Source of the DNA: Cyclospora cayetanensis
Taxonomy: Eukaryota; Apicomplexa; Conoidasida; Eucoccidiorida; Eimeriidae
Assembly (NCBI RefSeq): GCF_002999335.1
Contig: NW_020312745.1
Coordinates: 62,001 to 126,000, forward strand
Direction of reading: 5' to 3'
Length of the DNA stretch: 64,000 nucleotides
Shown: piece by piece, positions 1-13,062 of the stretch
Layout: every line of letters begins with the position of its first letter
How positions within the stretch are numbered: the stretch's first letter is position 1
The notes under the pieces: model-generated
The model's input: only the letters and a program-made list of their open reading frames with translations
Databases searched by the model: none
Told to the model about the DNA's origin: nothing
Made by a program: the position numbers and the translations under genes

Positions 1-3000
1 ATTAGCTGCTTCCAGTGCCGGTCACGCATAAATTCAGAGTGCAGCTCTGCAACTAGCGGTAAGACCACCTGCATATTGGAAACCCTCTCCAGCACAGCCT
101 GCAATGCAAACACCAAATACTGGGGGGCCCACATAAATTAAAATACAAACGCCTTTCCTTAACTTAATTTGTTTGACTCAGTCTTCAAATAAAGAGTTCT
201 GGTCTGCCCACAATGTGGGAAAAATCCAGAGTAAAGGGTGAGCTGTATTGCAGCTGCTGATACCAACATGTGCTGCAAGCAAATTACTGGCAAAAACTTA
301 TTATCCGTAGGAAACAAGTCTCCGCTACTGCCACACTATTCAGTACCAAAATGCTTATCAGTGCCAAATGCACTCGTGCAGAGGGTCGAAGTTGCTTTAT
401 AGGGGCGAGTTGCAGCTTGCTTGTAACCCTGATACTGCAAATAGCCTACTGTATAAACTTTGGTGCTTTTGATTTCTTTAGAGAGGCCTCGTATATATAT
501 ATTCATGTCTCTAATGTGCAATAATAACGCGTCGGAGTCTATTGTGTCCCAGAGCATTGCTTTCCAGGTGTCGAACCAGCTGTTGACGTAGACGTGTACG
601 TCCCAGGCTTCCTAGAAATAACATCAGATCAAGATGTTAAGAATTGAAACAGCAATGGGCCCAGGATTAACTCACTAGAAGAGTGGGGATAGGTGGTGCT
701 AGCCTGTAGAGGAGGATCGAGCCGAGATACAGAAAGCCGTCACATTAGATATTACGGTGTGGGCGAATCAAAAAACGTGTGCAAGGAGGGGTACATGCTG
801 CTCAGATGGACGCTGGACATAATGGCAGTACGGTACAACTAATAGCTGGGAGGAATCCAGGCAGCCTTTCATATAAAGCAGAGTCGCCGCAGTGCATCGC
901 GGCAAAAGGGGAGAAGGAAATGCTTAGCAAGCTGTTTTGGTGGCGGTGATAACTGCTGAAAAAGGCTTGGCCACAAAGTGTGAAGCTTAGAGCATATCTG
1001 TATAGAATCAAGGCCTTCAAAATGCAAGGCTGATACTTGCCTTTAGAGTTCTGAGGTCTTCTTTGGAGTCCTTTAGTTCCTTATAAACTGATTTGGCCAT
1101 GTCAAATAGGGTCTCAAGGTTATTCAGCTCTTTAGCCACCTGCTCTATTCCAAGGCATCTGCCGTAAAAACTGTCGATGGAGGCGTATGCGGCGGATGCC
1201 CCTATGCTAGGGTTGAACGGAGCCTCTGACAAAAAACTTTCTCTAAACGCTGCGACCTCTGAGCCAAAGGTTTCGAGGGTGTTGCGAATGTTGGTCATTT
1301 CGGTGTTTTGGAGAGGCAAAATGGCTTCTTTGGCTTCAAAGGCCTTTCGGATTACATCTTCCCACTTCGACGAAGCAGCATCAAGCGCCTGTAGCCGTGC
1401 GTCAGGCACTGTACAGCCGTGCTTCCTGAGTAGCGCGACCTGCGGAGGGGGTAGCACCAGTAGGGAACCAGCTACACAAGCTGGACAAATTCACAGGCGT
1501 CACCTTACTCCAGTAGGCACAGCTTAAAAAGATGAATGGCGCCTTCACTTCAGCAACAAACTGACTGCCCTAGGTGCGACGCAAAGCACGAAAGGCTCTC
1601 CATAAGGGGCAAAAGCAGGACAGCTACCGTCTTCTCATTGCTGCGCGCTTCAGTTCACACCTGCTCATGAAGAGGCTCTAGGAGACGCTTGATGGGTTCA
1701 CTGGCTATTTTGACGTCTCTGATATGCGTCATGAACTTGTACAATGCCTCTTTGTCTGGCGAGTCTTCACTGTCCTCTGACTCATTCGGGGGTTTGGTCG
1801 AAAGGAAGGTGTCCATGCGATTTATAAATGCAGTAACAGAGTCCGCGCGGGCGAGGCAGCAGTTTAACATGAATTCAGTGTAGGAAGACGCCCAGGACTT
1901 AGCCAGCTGACTGAGCTGTACCTTGGCTGGCTGCGCATTGATTCGCAGCCAGCAGATGTCCACGGGAGTCTTTAGTTCCGCGATCTCAGATCGAAGAGCT
2001 TCAAAGTAAGTTATCTTTTCGTCGAAGCATGACAACTGTGGTATCTGGGAAATGCCCCCAAAAGAATGCAGCAACCCGGCAAGACATTTTCTGGTGCACC
2101 GCAAACCCCAAAAGGACTTTTAGGTAGCGCGTGAGAAGACCATCTGGACTGGGCTTTTGTGGCTCCCACTGCTCTTAGTGATGAAAGTATTTGGTGAATT
2201 CAGGGTAGCTAGATGACGATCTTGTAGTGCGTTGTAACTGACCTTGCGTCCGAGGTCAACGCCAATGAGCTCCAGGACAGCATCTAGAGGCTCCCCATCG
2301 CTGCCAGTTACGGCAAGATGCTCGGAGGGCGACTCAGCGATGAATGCCTCCAAGTCATTCGCCAGGTCCTTCTTCCATAAGAACTCGTACTTTCGCGTCC
2401 CCTTCAAATACTCTAAGACCTTAGACTCGGTTTCTTCTAGTAGCTCTGTCAGCCGTGCGGAAGCGACCTAGCACGTGCAGCACCGCAACGCGAAGATCCA
2501 GCACAATCTGGAAGTGTTGTAGCTCGTACAATGACAGCGCATTGGTGGGGTTTCCGTGGCCCATAAAGTCGTCTTGGGAGGGTATGCGTTTATTTGCGTG
2601 TTCACCAGATAAGCGCATGAATCTCCTTTTCAGTTCGTAGTATACGCGTTAGCGCTTTGTTCGAAGGCAATCAGGAAGAGAGCTCACCATAAAGCTGTAT
2701 GACTCCTTGACCTCAGTAATATAGTCCCCTTTCCCAGAGTCAAGACGCGCTGTCGTTGCAGCACTCTTGAGGAAGTCAGCCACCCACCCTTCCACCACTT
2801 TGCAGATACCTCTGAGGAGGAAAATGCATACACAGACAAAACGCCTTTACGAGTCACCAATGGCATAGCCCCTTGACGTGGGCTGCTAGGTTGTAAGGTA
2901 ATGGTGCTGCAGGGAAGTGCCTTTTACACTATGGGGTATGGCCTGGGCTTAGGATGTTAAAAAAGCTTTGCACCCTTTTTCGTCACGAAAAGCCGGTACG

Positions 3001-6000
3001 AGGTCGATGCTACCGTTTACAAGCTCTAGCTTAACCTCAAAAAGAGGCTGAGCTTCTGGACGGGGTCCCATCGCTGTAAGCGAAAATGCAGCAGAGGATC
3101 TTCAATTACTGATGCATGAGAGCGGGAAAATAGGAAGGCAAGGATGTTAAAACTAGACGCAAAAAGTGCTCTTTGTTACAGGAGGTCTTCCTCCCAGACT
3201 GTTGTGGCAAGGCTTCTGGCACTCAGGCTGATACGTGACATCTGATCCTACATTCCTTCTGGTATTTGTTAGGACAGCTGCCAAGTGCGGAAGGGAGGAC
3301 TGCTGCTTTTCTATTCTCCTTTCCACGGCGTGTTCTATCTGGCTTCCCGGATTCTTCCACTTCAAAAACTACTTAGCTGTATCTCCTATTCAATGTGCAC
3401 CTAAAAGTAAAAAGCTACAAATTCTTTTTTCCAGCCCTGTCTTCACTAGCTATGGCATTGAGGTATTTGCTGAGGTTCAGAACGTTGGTTCACACAGCAT
3501 GAGGGCAAGGTTTTCAGTGGGAGCTCTGTGCACAGAATCTACTATTCAAGTAACCAGTTGTTGTCAGGCTAATATGTGTAGTGCAGGGAAAAATGGGGCT
3601 CTTATACATCTGGCAGCTGAACATGCAGTATGGGTAGTATGGACCTTACTTGCTTCTAAAAGCTTGACCAGCTGACTGACTGAAGCAGAGGCCACAGCGG
3701 TAAAGCCTTCGCATACAACGGCGCTGACGAAGCTTGCATGTGCTCGCCACTGGGCCATCCCTGTAGGCACTTAGCAGTAAGGTCTTGTGGCGTAACATAA
3801 GATCACGTAGTTAAATAGAAGAAATATACCGGCACAGCCTAGAGCACGATTTCATGTACCTTCCCACAGGATTTTATTGGGGTCTCCGTAATTGTGTGCA
3901 TCGTTTTGTGGTCCACTCACCTTTCGTGGCCTTTAGGGCTTCAGAAGAGTCTCTCAGGATTTTATGGAGCTCCTTGCCGTCTTCAGCCATCAGATGTAGT
4001 CTGTTAGCAATTGAACTGCGCACTACTTGGTCTGCGTCATCCAGGGCCATCGGCTTAGGCTTACGCTCAAATAGAGGCTTCTCCATCCAGCTACCCAGCA
4101 GTCCTGCAAAGCAAGAAGAAGCTGCCTTGAAGGCTTTCTAGTTGTTGTGCTACAACAAAGCATAAAGGCTGCTGGGCATGCTGAACGTGCAGCTGGCGCT
4201 GCACCTGCAGGGACCCTAAAGTCACAGTGGGCAGGAACATCACTAGCATTACTCCAGGCAAAGCTGCCATCGTGCGCATACACAAAACAAAGCCACAGTA
4301 ATGATCGCGAGGCGGAGCATCTGCATCTACGTGCACCTCTACCCATGTATCAGTGGTAGATGGATACATCTTGTACAACACATGAAAGTCCGCATATATA
4401 TGCAAGAAACACGGTGCACACTGAAGAGAGACCAGCTCTAAGCCTGACACATGTGTGATCGAACCAAATGACTTATGAAGGTTGGAAGTGATGGAGTCGC
4501 AGATTGTAAAGGCATCTGAAACCGCCACGGAAGCTTGAGCGATGAAGGCGTCAACACCTTCCGACTCCCAACTTAGTGTTGTAAGGCCTGGCTCCAGGGT
4601 GGCATCGATATTGCTCAGTCTTTCAGCTAGTAGAGGACGCTGATTAGGCAGTAAGCCAGTCAACACCTGATGACGCAAACTAAAATGGAAGTATGCAAAC
4701 TTGGCACGCTGTTACTTGTGGGGCTTCACTAAGGAGCAGCGATTGAGGGGCACTCGTCGGATGTAAAGCAACAACAGGGGGGTGCCACCATGAGCCATGC
4801 AGAGCATGAAGCAGTAGCCAGAATGTTGGGGAAAGCTAGCTCGCTAAATGATAAAGTCCATGTCGTTGCTCGTTGTGATTTGGGATTCCCAGTAAACAGC
4901 GGAGAGAGGCGTACCCGGTTGTACTGGTGGCACAACGTCTGAAGGGCGCTAACTTGGACTCTGTAGACCTCGGCGCGCTCGTGTACGGCCTTCGCTGATG
5001 GGGGAACTGTAAGCCCCTGTAGCTTCATGTATCTAACCTCCCGGAGAAGGCCCATGAGCTCGGGATGGAAGTTGACACGCAACAGGGAGCCCTCCTGACG
5101 CTTCAGCAAGACGGCGCTTAGCCTTGCCTTTGAAGGTTCAACCTGGTTATCGCTCCATTCGAAACGCTGAAGAAAGATTTCGCCAAAGAAGAAAACTGGA
5201 TTATTGGATTTACATTTCCAGCAGTCGGTGGAGGTCGTATTAATCTATAGTAAGGGTCCAAAGGCAATACGGAGAGAATGACTGGATAATGCAGCTAGGG
5301 GCAGCTCCATCATCATTTCAACGAACTCAAATTGCATAACGTGTAGATCCCGAACGCAGATGTATTAATGACGAATATGCACATTTTCACCTACGTTGAC
5401 TGTCGGAGAACTAGAGTGGGAATCAGACGTATGTCACGGTTTAACTGTGAAAGGCATATGTATTGAGAGCTCTTCCGCATCCATATGCACACTATTCTGC
5501 ACGTTCGAGGCTCTCTTGGCAAAAAGCATCCATACTTCCGTGGCAGGTGCATACTCTTATATACAGCAATGTTACACCAACGTCAGGAAGGGGAACGCAT
5601 CACACGCAAGCTGCAAAAGCCGGATACTTTGTTTCCGATAACCGGCATCGATGGGTAATTGTACAAACTTTTAACACATGTATATCTGTCTCTAGCTAAA
5701 TGATAGTATTTCCGTATTCATAGAGACAAAGCACCCTTATGTCTACGCACTGGCAAGTTAAATAACTAAACAACGCCTACGATTTTGCGCTGGTACTGTT
5801 CAATGCCGGCGCCGACACTCTCGCATTGTCTACAGACATCCTTGAGCTCCTCCGGTTGTTTCCCCAAAGCAGCCCCTAGTTTTTCAAGTCTTTGGAGCGG
5901 CTCCCTTAGTCTGCTGAGAAGCGATGCTGTCCAGTTGAGGGCTTTGGCCACTGGTGGTTGGTTGGTGAAGACAGATGTGACATCGTCACTAGCCCTGCAG

Positions 6001-9000
6001 CCCTCTAAAAAGATGGTATGCACCTGTTTTATCTCATTTTTAAATTGTTTTAACAACTTGGTGTACTGCTGGCCGGCTTCCTCACGCATGATGGGCCTTT
6101 CCAGCAAAGGCATGAAAGCATCAAAGAGTCGCAACCGAGCTGAGATCGTCCCGCAATCTTCAAAGCTCATCGCCAACACAGAAGCCAGGCGCTGTTCTAT
6201 ATCCTTCACTCTTGCCCTATAGGTGTGCATACAGTAGACCAGCGTATACAGATGTGAATACTCGCGAATTTACTGCTAAGTGTGTACTTTGCGATCTGTG
6301 TGCTACACCTGGGGATGTACAAATGCGCACATTTATAGGTACATACATATTTAAAATCATGCAACTACATAACACTTTGCTCCTGTAGCTACGCAGGGAT
6401 TACACACACACAGATATGTTTGCGCGGAGTAAATATTGAAAACTTTATCAGTACAGATGTGTATGTACACTTCATTATGCTACAGAGGCAGAGCTCCTAC
6501 GCGTACGGAACCTTTGCACTGCAAAGTACCGCACTTCGGAGACAGCAGCTAAGTTACACCGTAGTAGAGTGGGCGCAGTTCACGGAGGAAACTGAAAAGA
6601 TGGCACCCTTTATCACAATAACGAGATAGGTGCACCCCTATCTCAGAGGGGAATTTCGTTTCGAGGCATGGGGAAATGCATGGCGCTGATGGAGTGTTTA
6701 TGAGACCTGAATGCCTGAAAGTGCTTATCGGGCTTCTTGCAGTCTACACTGAGAGGATCAAAGTCGATCTGCTGAAAATTATCCATAGCCTCTTTGAATT
6801 CCAAGTGCAAATTCTGCACGCTGGCAGATAAGGAACTGCCTGGTTACCGTACAAGTACACAACAAATAGTTCCGACCGATGCCCTTCTTGTGAAGTCAGA
6901 ACCAAATCAATACTACTTGCACAATGCATGCCTTGAGCTTTCCAGCTGCACCGAACCCCAAGTCTGCCCAGGTTGAGGAACGAGAGACGAGAGGCGGCCA
7001 GGTGTGCAACAAACCCCCAATGGCGTGTGCTTTTGTACTCCACGTGGAAAGTCCATTACCCACATCGTATGCCTTTCATTACCTTGCAGTGACAGCAATA
7101 TTCAGCGGCTAATAAGATGCTGATCGTTTACCTTTAGTGCCACAGATTTCAATCTTTTCCAGCTTTGAGAACTGCTGAGCTGTGGTAGTCACTGCACTGA
7201 GCGCCAAATTGCGCTCTCTGTAAGTGTCAAGCCGCAAGAATATCACTTCTGCTTTCAAGGCCCAGGAGCAACCCTCTGCTGCAGCTCGCAGGGCGTAGTC
7301 CCCATACGTGCTTTTTAGGGAGTCACAAACCTGAACCGTGAGAGTGACGCACTAAAGACACAGCGCTCCCTAACACCTATGCTGCCACATAGCATTCTTT
7401 GAAGCAAGCTTGTAGGGTTACACGCCCTTAGCCCTGCCATGCTTTTACAACAGTTAACATCAGTTGTAAACATTGGTACAGGAGAATAGCGGAATGTGTA
7501 TTTCAGTGCGTGCATTACCTCCAAGGCAAAGGCGAGCTTCTCAAGCGCTTCCTTGGGCTCTTCTTGCTGCAAGAGCTTGAATACTTCCTGGCCAGAAATA
7601 TAGCGCATGGCTTGCCTGACTACTGCGTTGCAAATCTGACGAATGAGCACCACAATGCGGGAGAGTTTGTTGTAAAAGCTGGAATGTTGCCAAATTAGCA
7701 GAATAATTTCGAAGATAGGTTCAAATGTCTCCAAAACAGTAGACAGCGCAGCGGTCTCATCCGTCAGCTTCTTTATCCTGAGCAGAACAAACAGCATAAA
7801 TGTCTTTTCTTCTAAATGAGTTGGTACGGCGCTCGGCTGAGTGGTCAACTTAAATTCTACAGGAGGATGCACAGTCTTAACTCATCATGCCATCTGAGAG
7901 AGATATATTGTGGAGAAACCGGAAAATAAGGAACAAACGCAGGAATAAGAGAAAACAGATTAATTGCTTTCCTCACCACGGCTGGAGGACTGCTAGATAT
8001 CGTGCGTTTTCATCAGCCTCCTCTCTGGCCGCTTCGACATCTTGTCGTAGGCTCTTGAAGGCGGGCATATAGGTGCTGCTGTTGTTTTCCAACACTACAC
8101 TAGCTTGCTCCACAAAGGGTGCTTGCAGCTGCTCACTCAAACCATGTAGTGCAGTGGCCCGTTCTGTCCAGAAACTGATCTCCTCATCGGGTTCCGGATT
8201 GCGTCCTGACGAAGATGCAGAGCCGCAGAGAAAGCAGCAACTCAGTACCAGCGGACACTGGATTGCCAGTGACGTAAAGACAGACGCATAATAGAGGTTT
8301 CCTGTGCTGGTTATAAATAAATCCACTTCAAAATGTGTGTATTCGCTTGTGCATACATGCTCATTCACGCATAGCTGGCGCATGGCGTGCAGTTAATCGT
8401 AAAGTAGCTGGGCACGTGTTTATACTTTATAGAAGTACACATTATCAACGTTCCTGCTTTGAATGGAAAAGTAGATCCAAGCCGTATGCTTGGCCTTATG
8501 CGCACACAGTGTTGGTCGGGATATTTGGTGATTCTTTCTTTTAAATGATCGGCATTGACGTAGATGTTCGGCGCTACCATATAAATGAATGCCTAAGCCG
8601 ACCCTCCATTGCGTATTGTCAGAACGACCACTGTGCATAATGTTGTAAAAAACTAAGATAGAGGGATGCCCCAATACCTGTAATAAAAGTACCCATCCAG
8701 GCCTATATTCATATGCTACACTCCTGACTTACCCTCTACTAGCGGCTGCCCTGGATTGCCTTCTAGGACGCCTCTGATTTGCTTCATCCACAGCAGGAGG
8801 CACTCTTCGTAAAGATGCACTCTCTCGGTGTCGGTTATGTCCCCTGTCACCGCCTCCGGGGGAGCAGGCAGAACCACTTGCCCACTGATTGCCCCTGCCG
8901 TTACTTGGAGCCTGGCCAAAAAACTACTGTACTTCTGCAGTATTTCTTTGCTGTTGTAGGCAACAGGATGCAAGTCGTCCTGAATGCACACGGCTGCTTA

Positions 9001-9600
9001 CCTATTGCTGTTTACGCCAGAGCACTAGCCAACCACGGGTATGCAAAGTTGCAGAGAGCTACATTATACAATATTTTGTTGCAAGCCAGCTAACACAAGA
9101 ACATGTAAGCTGATTCGCATGCCTCTGCTACTGCAAAAAATGTAAAATGGCGCAGTTCGTGGATATGTAGGCACCAATAAGACCTCGTGAGTGCACACGG
9201 CGGCCTGTCCATCCCATTTGGGGGAGACCGAGCCATCTACGCATACATCATACAAGTTTTGTATTTGCTCATATATGCTATCATTTGTGACAAGGAGAAA
9301 AAACAACCTACGCACGTCTCCACCAGCCTAAGTGGCTGCAAGCCCCTCAGTGTGGATTCTCGACAAAAGGCACTCAGGTGCCTCTTGGATAGACAAGGGG
9401 TTGGTTTTAGATATACGTTGCACATTCCTTTTTCCTGACTTGACTGAATCCACTTTAAAGATATTCTGTGGGGACTGACTCTTTTGATGAGCTGACAGAG
9501 TGATTGTAGGTAAATGTCTTTGCAGAGGAGGCTCATTTGTTCCAACATGTTGGGGCACACCTCCATCGTCATCACGCATCTGCTCACGTTGGCCTGACAA
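1..9600 (-). CDS. Dynein heavy chain, N-terminal tail and start of linker (partial, 3' part outside window)
   Basis: Microtubule motor heavy chain; only the cargo/dimerisation tail (DHC_N1) and the first part of the linker (DHC_N2) lie here, and the AAA motor would be left of base 1. Read from high to low coordinates, exons match the family in order: 8716-8991 contains LLLWMKQIRGVL; 7973-8220 contains EISFWTERATALHGL and ends YLAVLQPW; 7515-7790 contains LIWQHSSFYNKLSRIVVLI; 7140-7320 ends KLEKIEICGTKG; 6730-6830 contains IDFDPLS; 5766-6230 contains LLERPIMREE; 4906-5170 contains LLREVRYMKLQGL; 4500-4680 contains LEPGLTTLSWES; 3920-4086 contains KPLFERKPKP. Then come 2970-3080 (PLFEVKLEL), 2690-2866, 2120-2618, 1655-2104, 1017-1457 (ELNNLETLFDMAKSVYKEL), 430-608 and 1-98 (MRDRHWKQL). 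The start codon was not found; exons near 9187-9240 and 9460-9600 are weaker. Flagellated male gametes would need axonemal dynein, but cytoplasmic versus axonemal class cannot be decided from the tail. Confidence 0.93.
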
Positions 9601-11590
9601 GTATCATTCACACACGCAGACAAGAGACATGTATCTACACATGTAGTGTGCGCTCTGTACGTACGACGCAGCTATTCTTGCTTGTAAGGAATACTGATAT
9701 AAATACGAAACGAGGGCGGGAAGCAAATAGCAACAATCCTGAGAAAGCCATGGAGCGAAAAGTATATATGTATAATGTAGTGTATGCAACACGCCAGCGA
9801 GAAACACATCACGCCGTTTATATGTGGATATTGCATTGCCGGATGCGAACCGTTTAGGGGGAATACTTGCAGCGATAACTCAGCAGCTGACTACACTTGA
9901 CTTACTGAATGCGCATGCTGCGCAGCTGGATGCAAAAGGAACCGAGCGAACTACAGATTAAGAGCTTGGACATGCCATATATGTATATGTCAACTAGCAT
10001 CGAAGACGGTTATGAAAATAGACTACAGATGCCGTGAAATGCTGACGTGTCGAGACGGAAGCATTCATCTCTTTACGCATTATAGTGTATCAGCTTTTGT
10101 CAAGAATCGAAACAATTAAGTAGAGCAGCAGGTACATGAACATGGCATTTTTGCATAAATAAGCATATACGTGCAGCAAGGGGGGCAGCCGCAGCACTTG
10201 CGCGGTAGCAGACGCACAGCTAGACACAGCCCTACGAAACGTCCTACCATTGCGTCCTTGCCTACAAACATTTCCAGTACTAGAAGTGGGAGCGACTGCT
10301 GGAGACGAGAGTACTTAAGCCCCCACGCGGCAGAAGAGCATTGACTAAAGTGCTTTTTACAACTGGCGTAAGCAGCCGCCACACAATTTATGAGTTCTCG
10401 TTGACCCAAAAGGTACTACAGCGGATTTCGAAAGACTAAAAGAGCGAAAGCAGTGGTGCCAAAAGGCAATGCACCAGCAAAAGCACAGTACGAGCAGTCG
10501 GGGGACCAGTAGCAGCAGCTGCAGTAAAAGAAGCTTACAGGAGTGATCTCGACCTCGCTTTGTATCTTCAGCAGTAAGAAGGCTTTTCGCTTTCCCCGGA
10601 ACAGCGGATGCTGCAGTAACGAGGCCGTGGCTGTCTCATTTGTACTGCCCATCTGAAACACGAGTGGTGAGGTCTCGCCTCCTGAGAAGAAGGCACGCGC
10701 TGCCCGCCTGCATAAGCAGACAGACAACATTTTAAAGTCCCCAATACCTTCGTCCTTTTTTGATTGCGTGAGTGCCCGTGGCTATTTATCGGATTGCGGT
10801 GCTGTGTGCGGGTTTGTGTGGCTCTCTGTGCTTTCTTTTTGTGCCTGTGCACATAGCGTATATTACAGTGCAGCATCGTGGTGCTATTCAGACGCTGTAA
10901 CAGTGTCGGCCCATCAACATAGTAGTTAGCACAGTACACATTGATGCGTACACACTAACACGCAACCCGTGAGCTTGGCGTTCCTTTTGAGCGCGCTACA
11001 CTCTGTCTCAAGTGATGCCCTTCAAAGAAAAATGACTGGCAACATAGATCTCTACGGGAGCCTTGCAGTTAAAATCCTGTTCATTGCCTCCAAAGGGTAT
11101 TTTTGGTGATAGAACAGTTGCCGGTCCATGACCAGGGCACATTGGCCAGCGGACGCATCCGAGTTTTAATGGACTCGGGGATCATATAGGGCTGGCTCAA
11201 GTATTTTCCTAGCTGAGGTACCCATTGGTTAAACTACGTGGGAGTAGAGTAGATCTGGTAGAGAGATTGCATTCAAGGGCTTTGTGGAGTACAGCACGCG
11301 TATTGCCTGCAAATTTTTCGAGGGAAAATCCAGATAGAGTGCCCCCTCGTGATTTGAACGCGTAGATACATTGTCTTCCTAGCTGTCAGCAAGTCGATTG
11401 GCATTCTAATTGTTTGGTTTGATATAGGGAGTAGGAATAGCGGGCTGTTTCTGTGTCGCCCCTTCCTCTGCCTAGCTTTGCTGGAACTAACCATATGAAA
11501 TCTAGAAATCGGGTTATGACTAGTTTTTGATGTGAGTGTGGTCCTCAAAGAGAGAGTCCCTATCCGAATTCCGACGCTTTCAAATACGCA
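9601..11590. other. No supportable gene
   Basis: About 2 kb upstream of the dynein gene. Short open frames occur on both strands but none shows a recognisable domain, conserved composition or consistent splice sites. It may hold 5' exons or the promoter of the dynein gene. Confidence 0.4.
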
Positions 11591-11599
11591 TGCTCAGGG

Positions 11600-12180
11600 A
11601 TATGTACCTTTTTTCGGAGTGCCAGCATGAGTGTACCAGCATGCATTTCCTGTACAGGTGCTCTTTGCGTGCATAGTGTGGCTTTCATTTGTCTGAGATT
11701 CAGGAACTGGTGCGCTTTTTCTTACATGCTGGTTTCATCGGACTCGAACGAGTTCTTGAACTTATGCCAGGCCCCCTGCTTTGTGCCAAAGGCCGCAAAG
11801 GCCCTCTGAAGTGCCCATTCCACCAGAGGACTCCCCTCCTTTTTCTCCTCCATCATGACGTCAGGAACTCCCTCAGAGAAAAGCACAAAGCAGCAAGGGA
11901 ACCTTAAGCTGCCGAAGACTAATTACAGTAGGTGCTCCAACGTGTGATGGCGGAACACTTCCTCCTGCGTGCCAAAGGCGCGGGACTGAAGCTGGATGCG
12001 CATGTACTGCGGGAACGACTCTCTTCATATATACAATGAAGTCTGCGTGAGCCTTCTGTCGGGGCTTCAGGGCCGCCTGAAAGCCGACACCTGTTCAGAC
12101 TGCTCGAGGGTCGCCTCAGACATCCGGGCCCGCGGACCCCTAAAAATGATACAGTCTTTCTAAATCTTTTCACATGTAAC
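11600..12180 (+). other. Coding-like patch of unknown identity
   Basis: On the plus strand, a segment preceded by a pyrimidine/AG context near 11,930 reads VLQRVMAEHFLLRAKGAGL and onward, an amphipathic helical stretch ending at TGA near 12,030. A second frame continues EVCVSLLSGLQGRLKADTC to a stop near 12,165. A one-base frame change would join the two. The upstream frame at 11,689-11,907 (ELVRFFLHAGFIGLERVLEL) is also helical. This could be a small gene, the remains of one, or chance. The N-terminal helical domain of DNA polymerase epsilon subunit 2 came to mind, but the resemblance is too weak to assign. Confidence 0.2.
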
Positions 12181-13062
12181 GACGTCTGCTACTGTACATA
12201 CAGGCACTGCATCCGGGACAGCTTGTATTGCTACGTCTGCTAGGTGGGAGTCGCTGGTGGGCAGCTTCGTATCAAAGACCCACCAGGCGGCTCTTCGGCG
12301 ATCCTATGGATCTCTGTAGATTCGCCTGAAATCAGTTGTATCAAGAAGCCTCCCATGAATCCACTAGCAGCAGTATTACGGTAAAAAGGCCCAAAGTGAC
12401 CTCGACCGTCAGATGCATGCAATCGCGTGCTTAAAACTGTTTACCCCTTTTCAACCGCAGTGCTCTTCCTTTTGAAGCACTACACACCATCCACGTCTAG
12501 CGTGTCCAGAAACCGTGAACCAAGGCACGCCATTCTGCAGCTTCCTCAAGGGAACTTACAGGGGCAGGAACCACCTGGGGCTGGGGTCGGGTGTTTACTC
12601 TCTGGGGCTGCAGCAGTGGCGGGGGTAGCGGTGCTCTTACCGCTGTATTCCGTTTCATATTGCTCTGTGTCTTTTAAAATAGTAATGTTATTACGGGCAC
12701 TAGATTGTTTGGTGAAAAAACAGAAGCGAGGGCACCGGACTGTGAGCCCATCAGAAATAGGCGGGGGGCTGTCGGGGGGTGAGCCGTCGGCTGCGATGAA
12801 GACCGTGGCATGCTCCCCTCTGCACAGCGGGAGCAGCAACCACGGCGGTAGCAAGACCAGGAAAATCCAATAGAAAAGCCGGACAGAGCAGGCAGGCAGG
12901 CTTGATTCAGAAGACTGCTCTGTAGTCTGAGTGTGCTGGAGCTCTCTCGCACGGGTGCCGTTGCTGGGGATGATGGCCTTAATCTGAGCCCCTCGGATTG
13001 GGCAGCAGCAGCATCGACTCATCAGTATCGAGAGACTGCTGGAGAGACCAGCAATACTTGCA

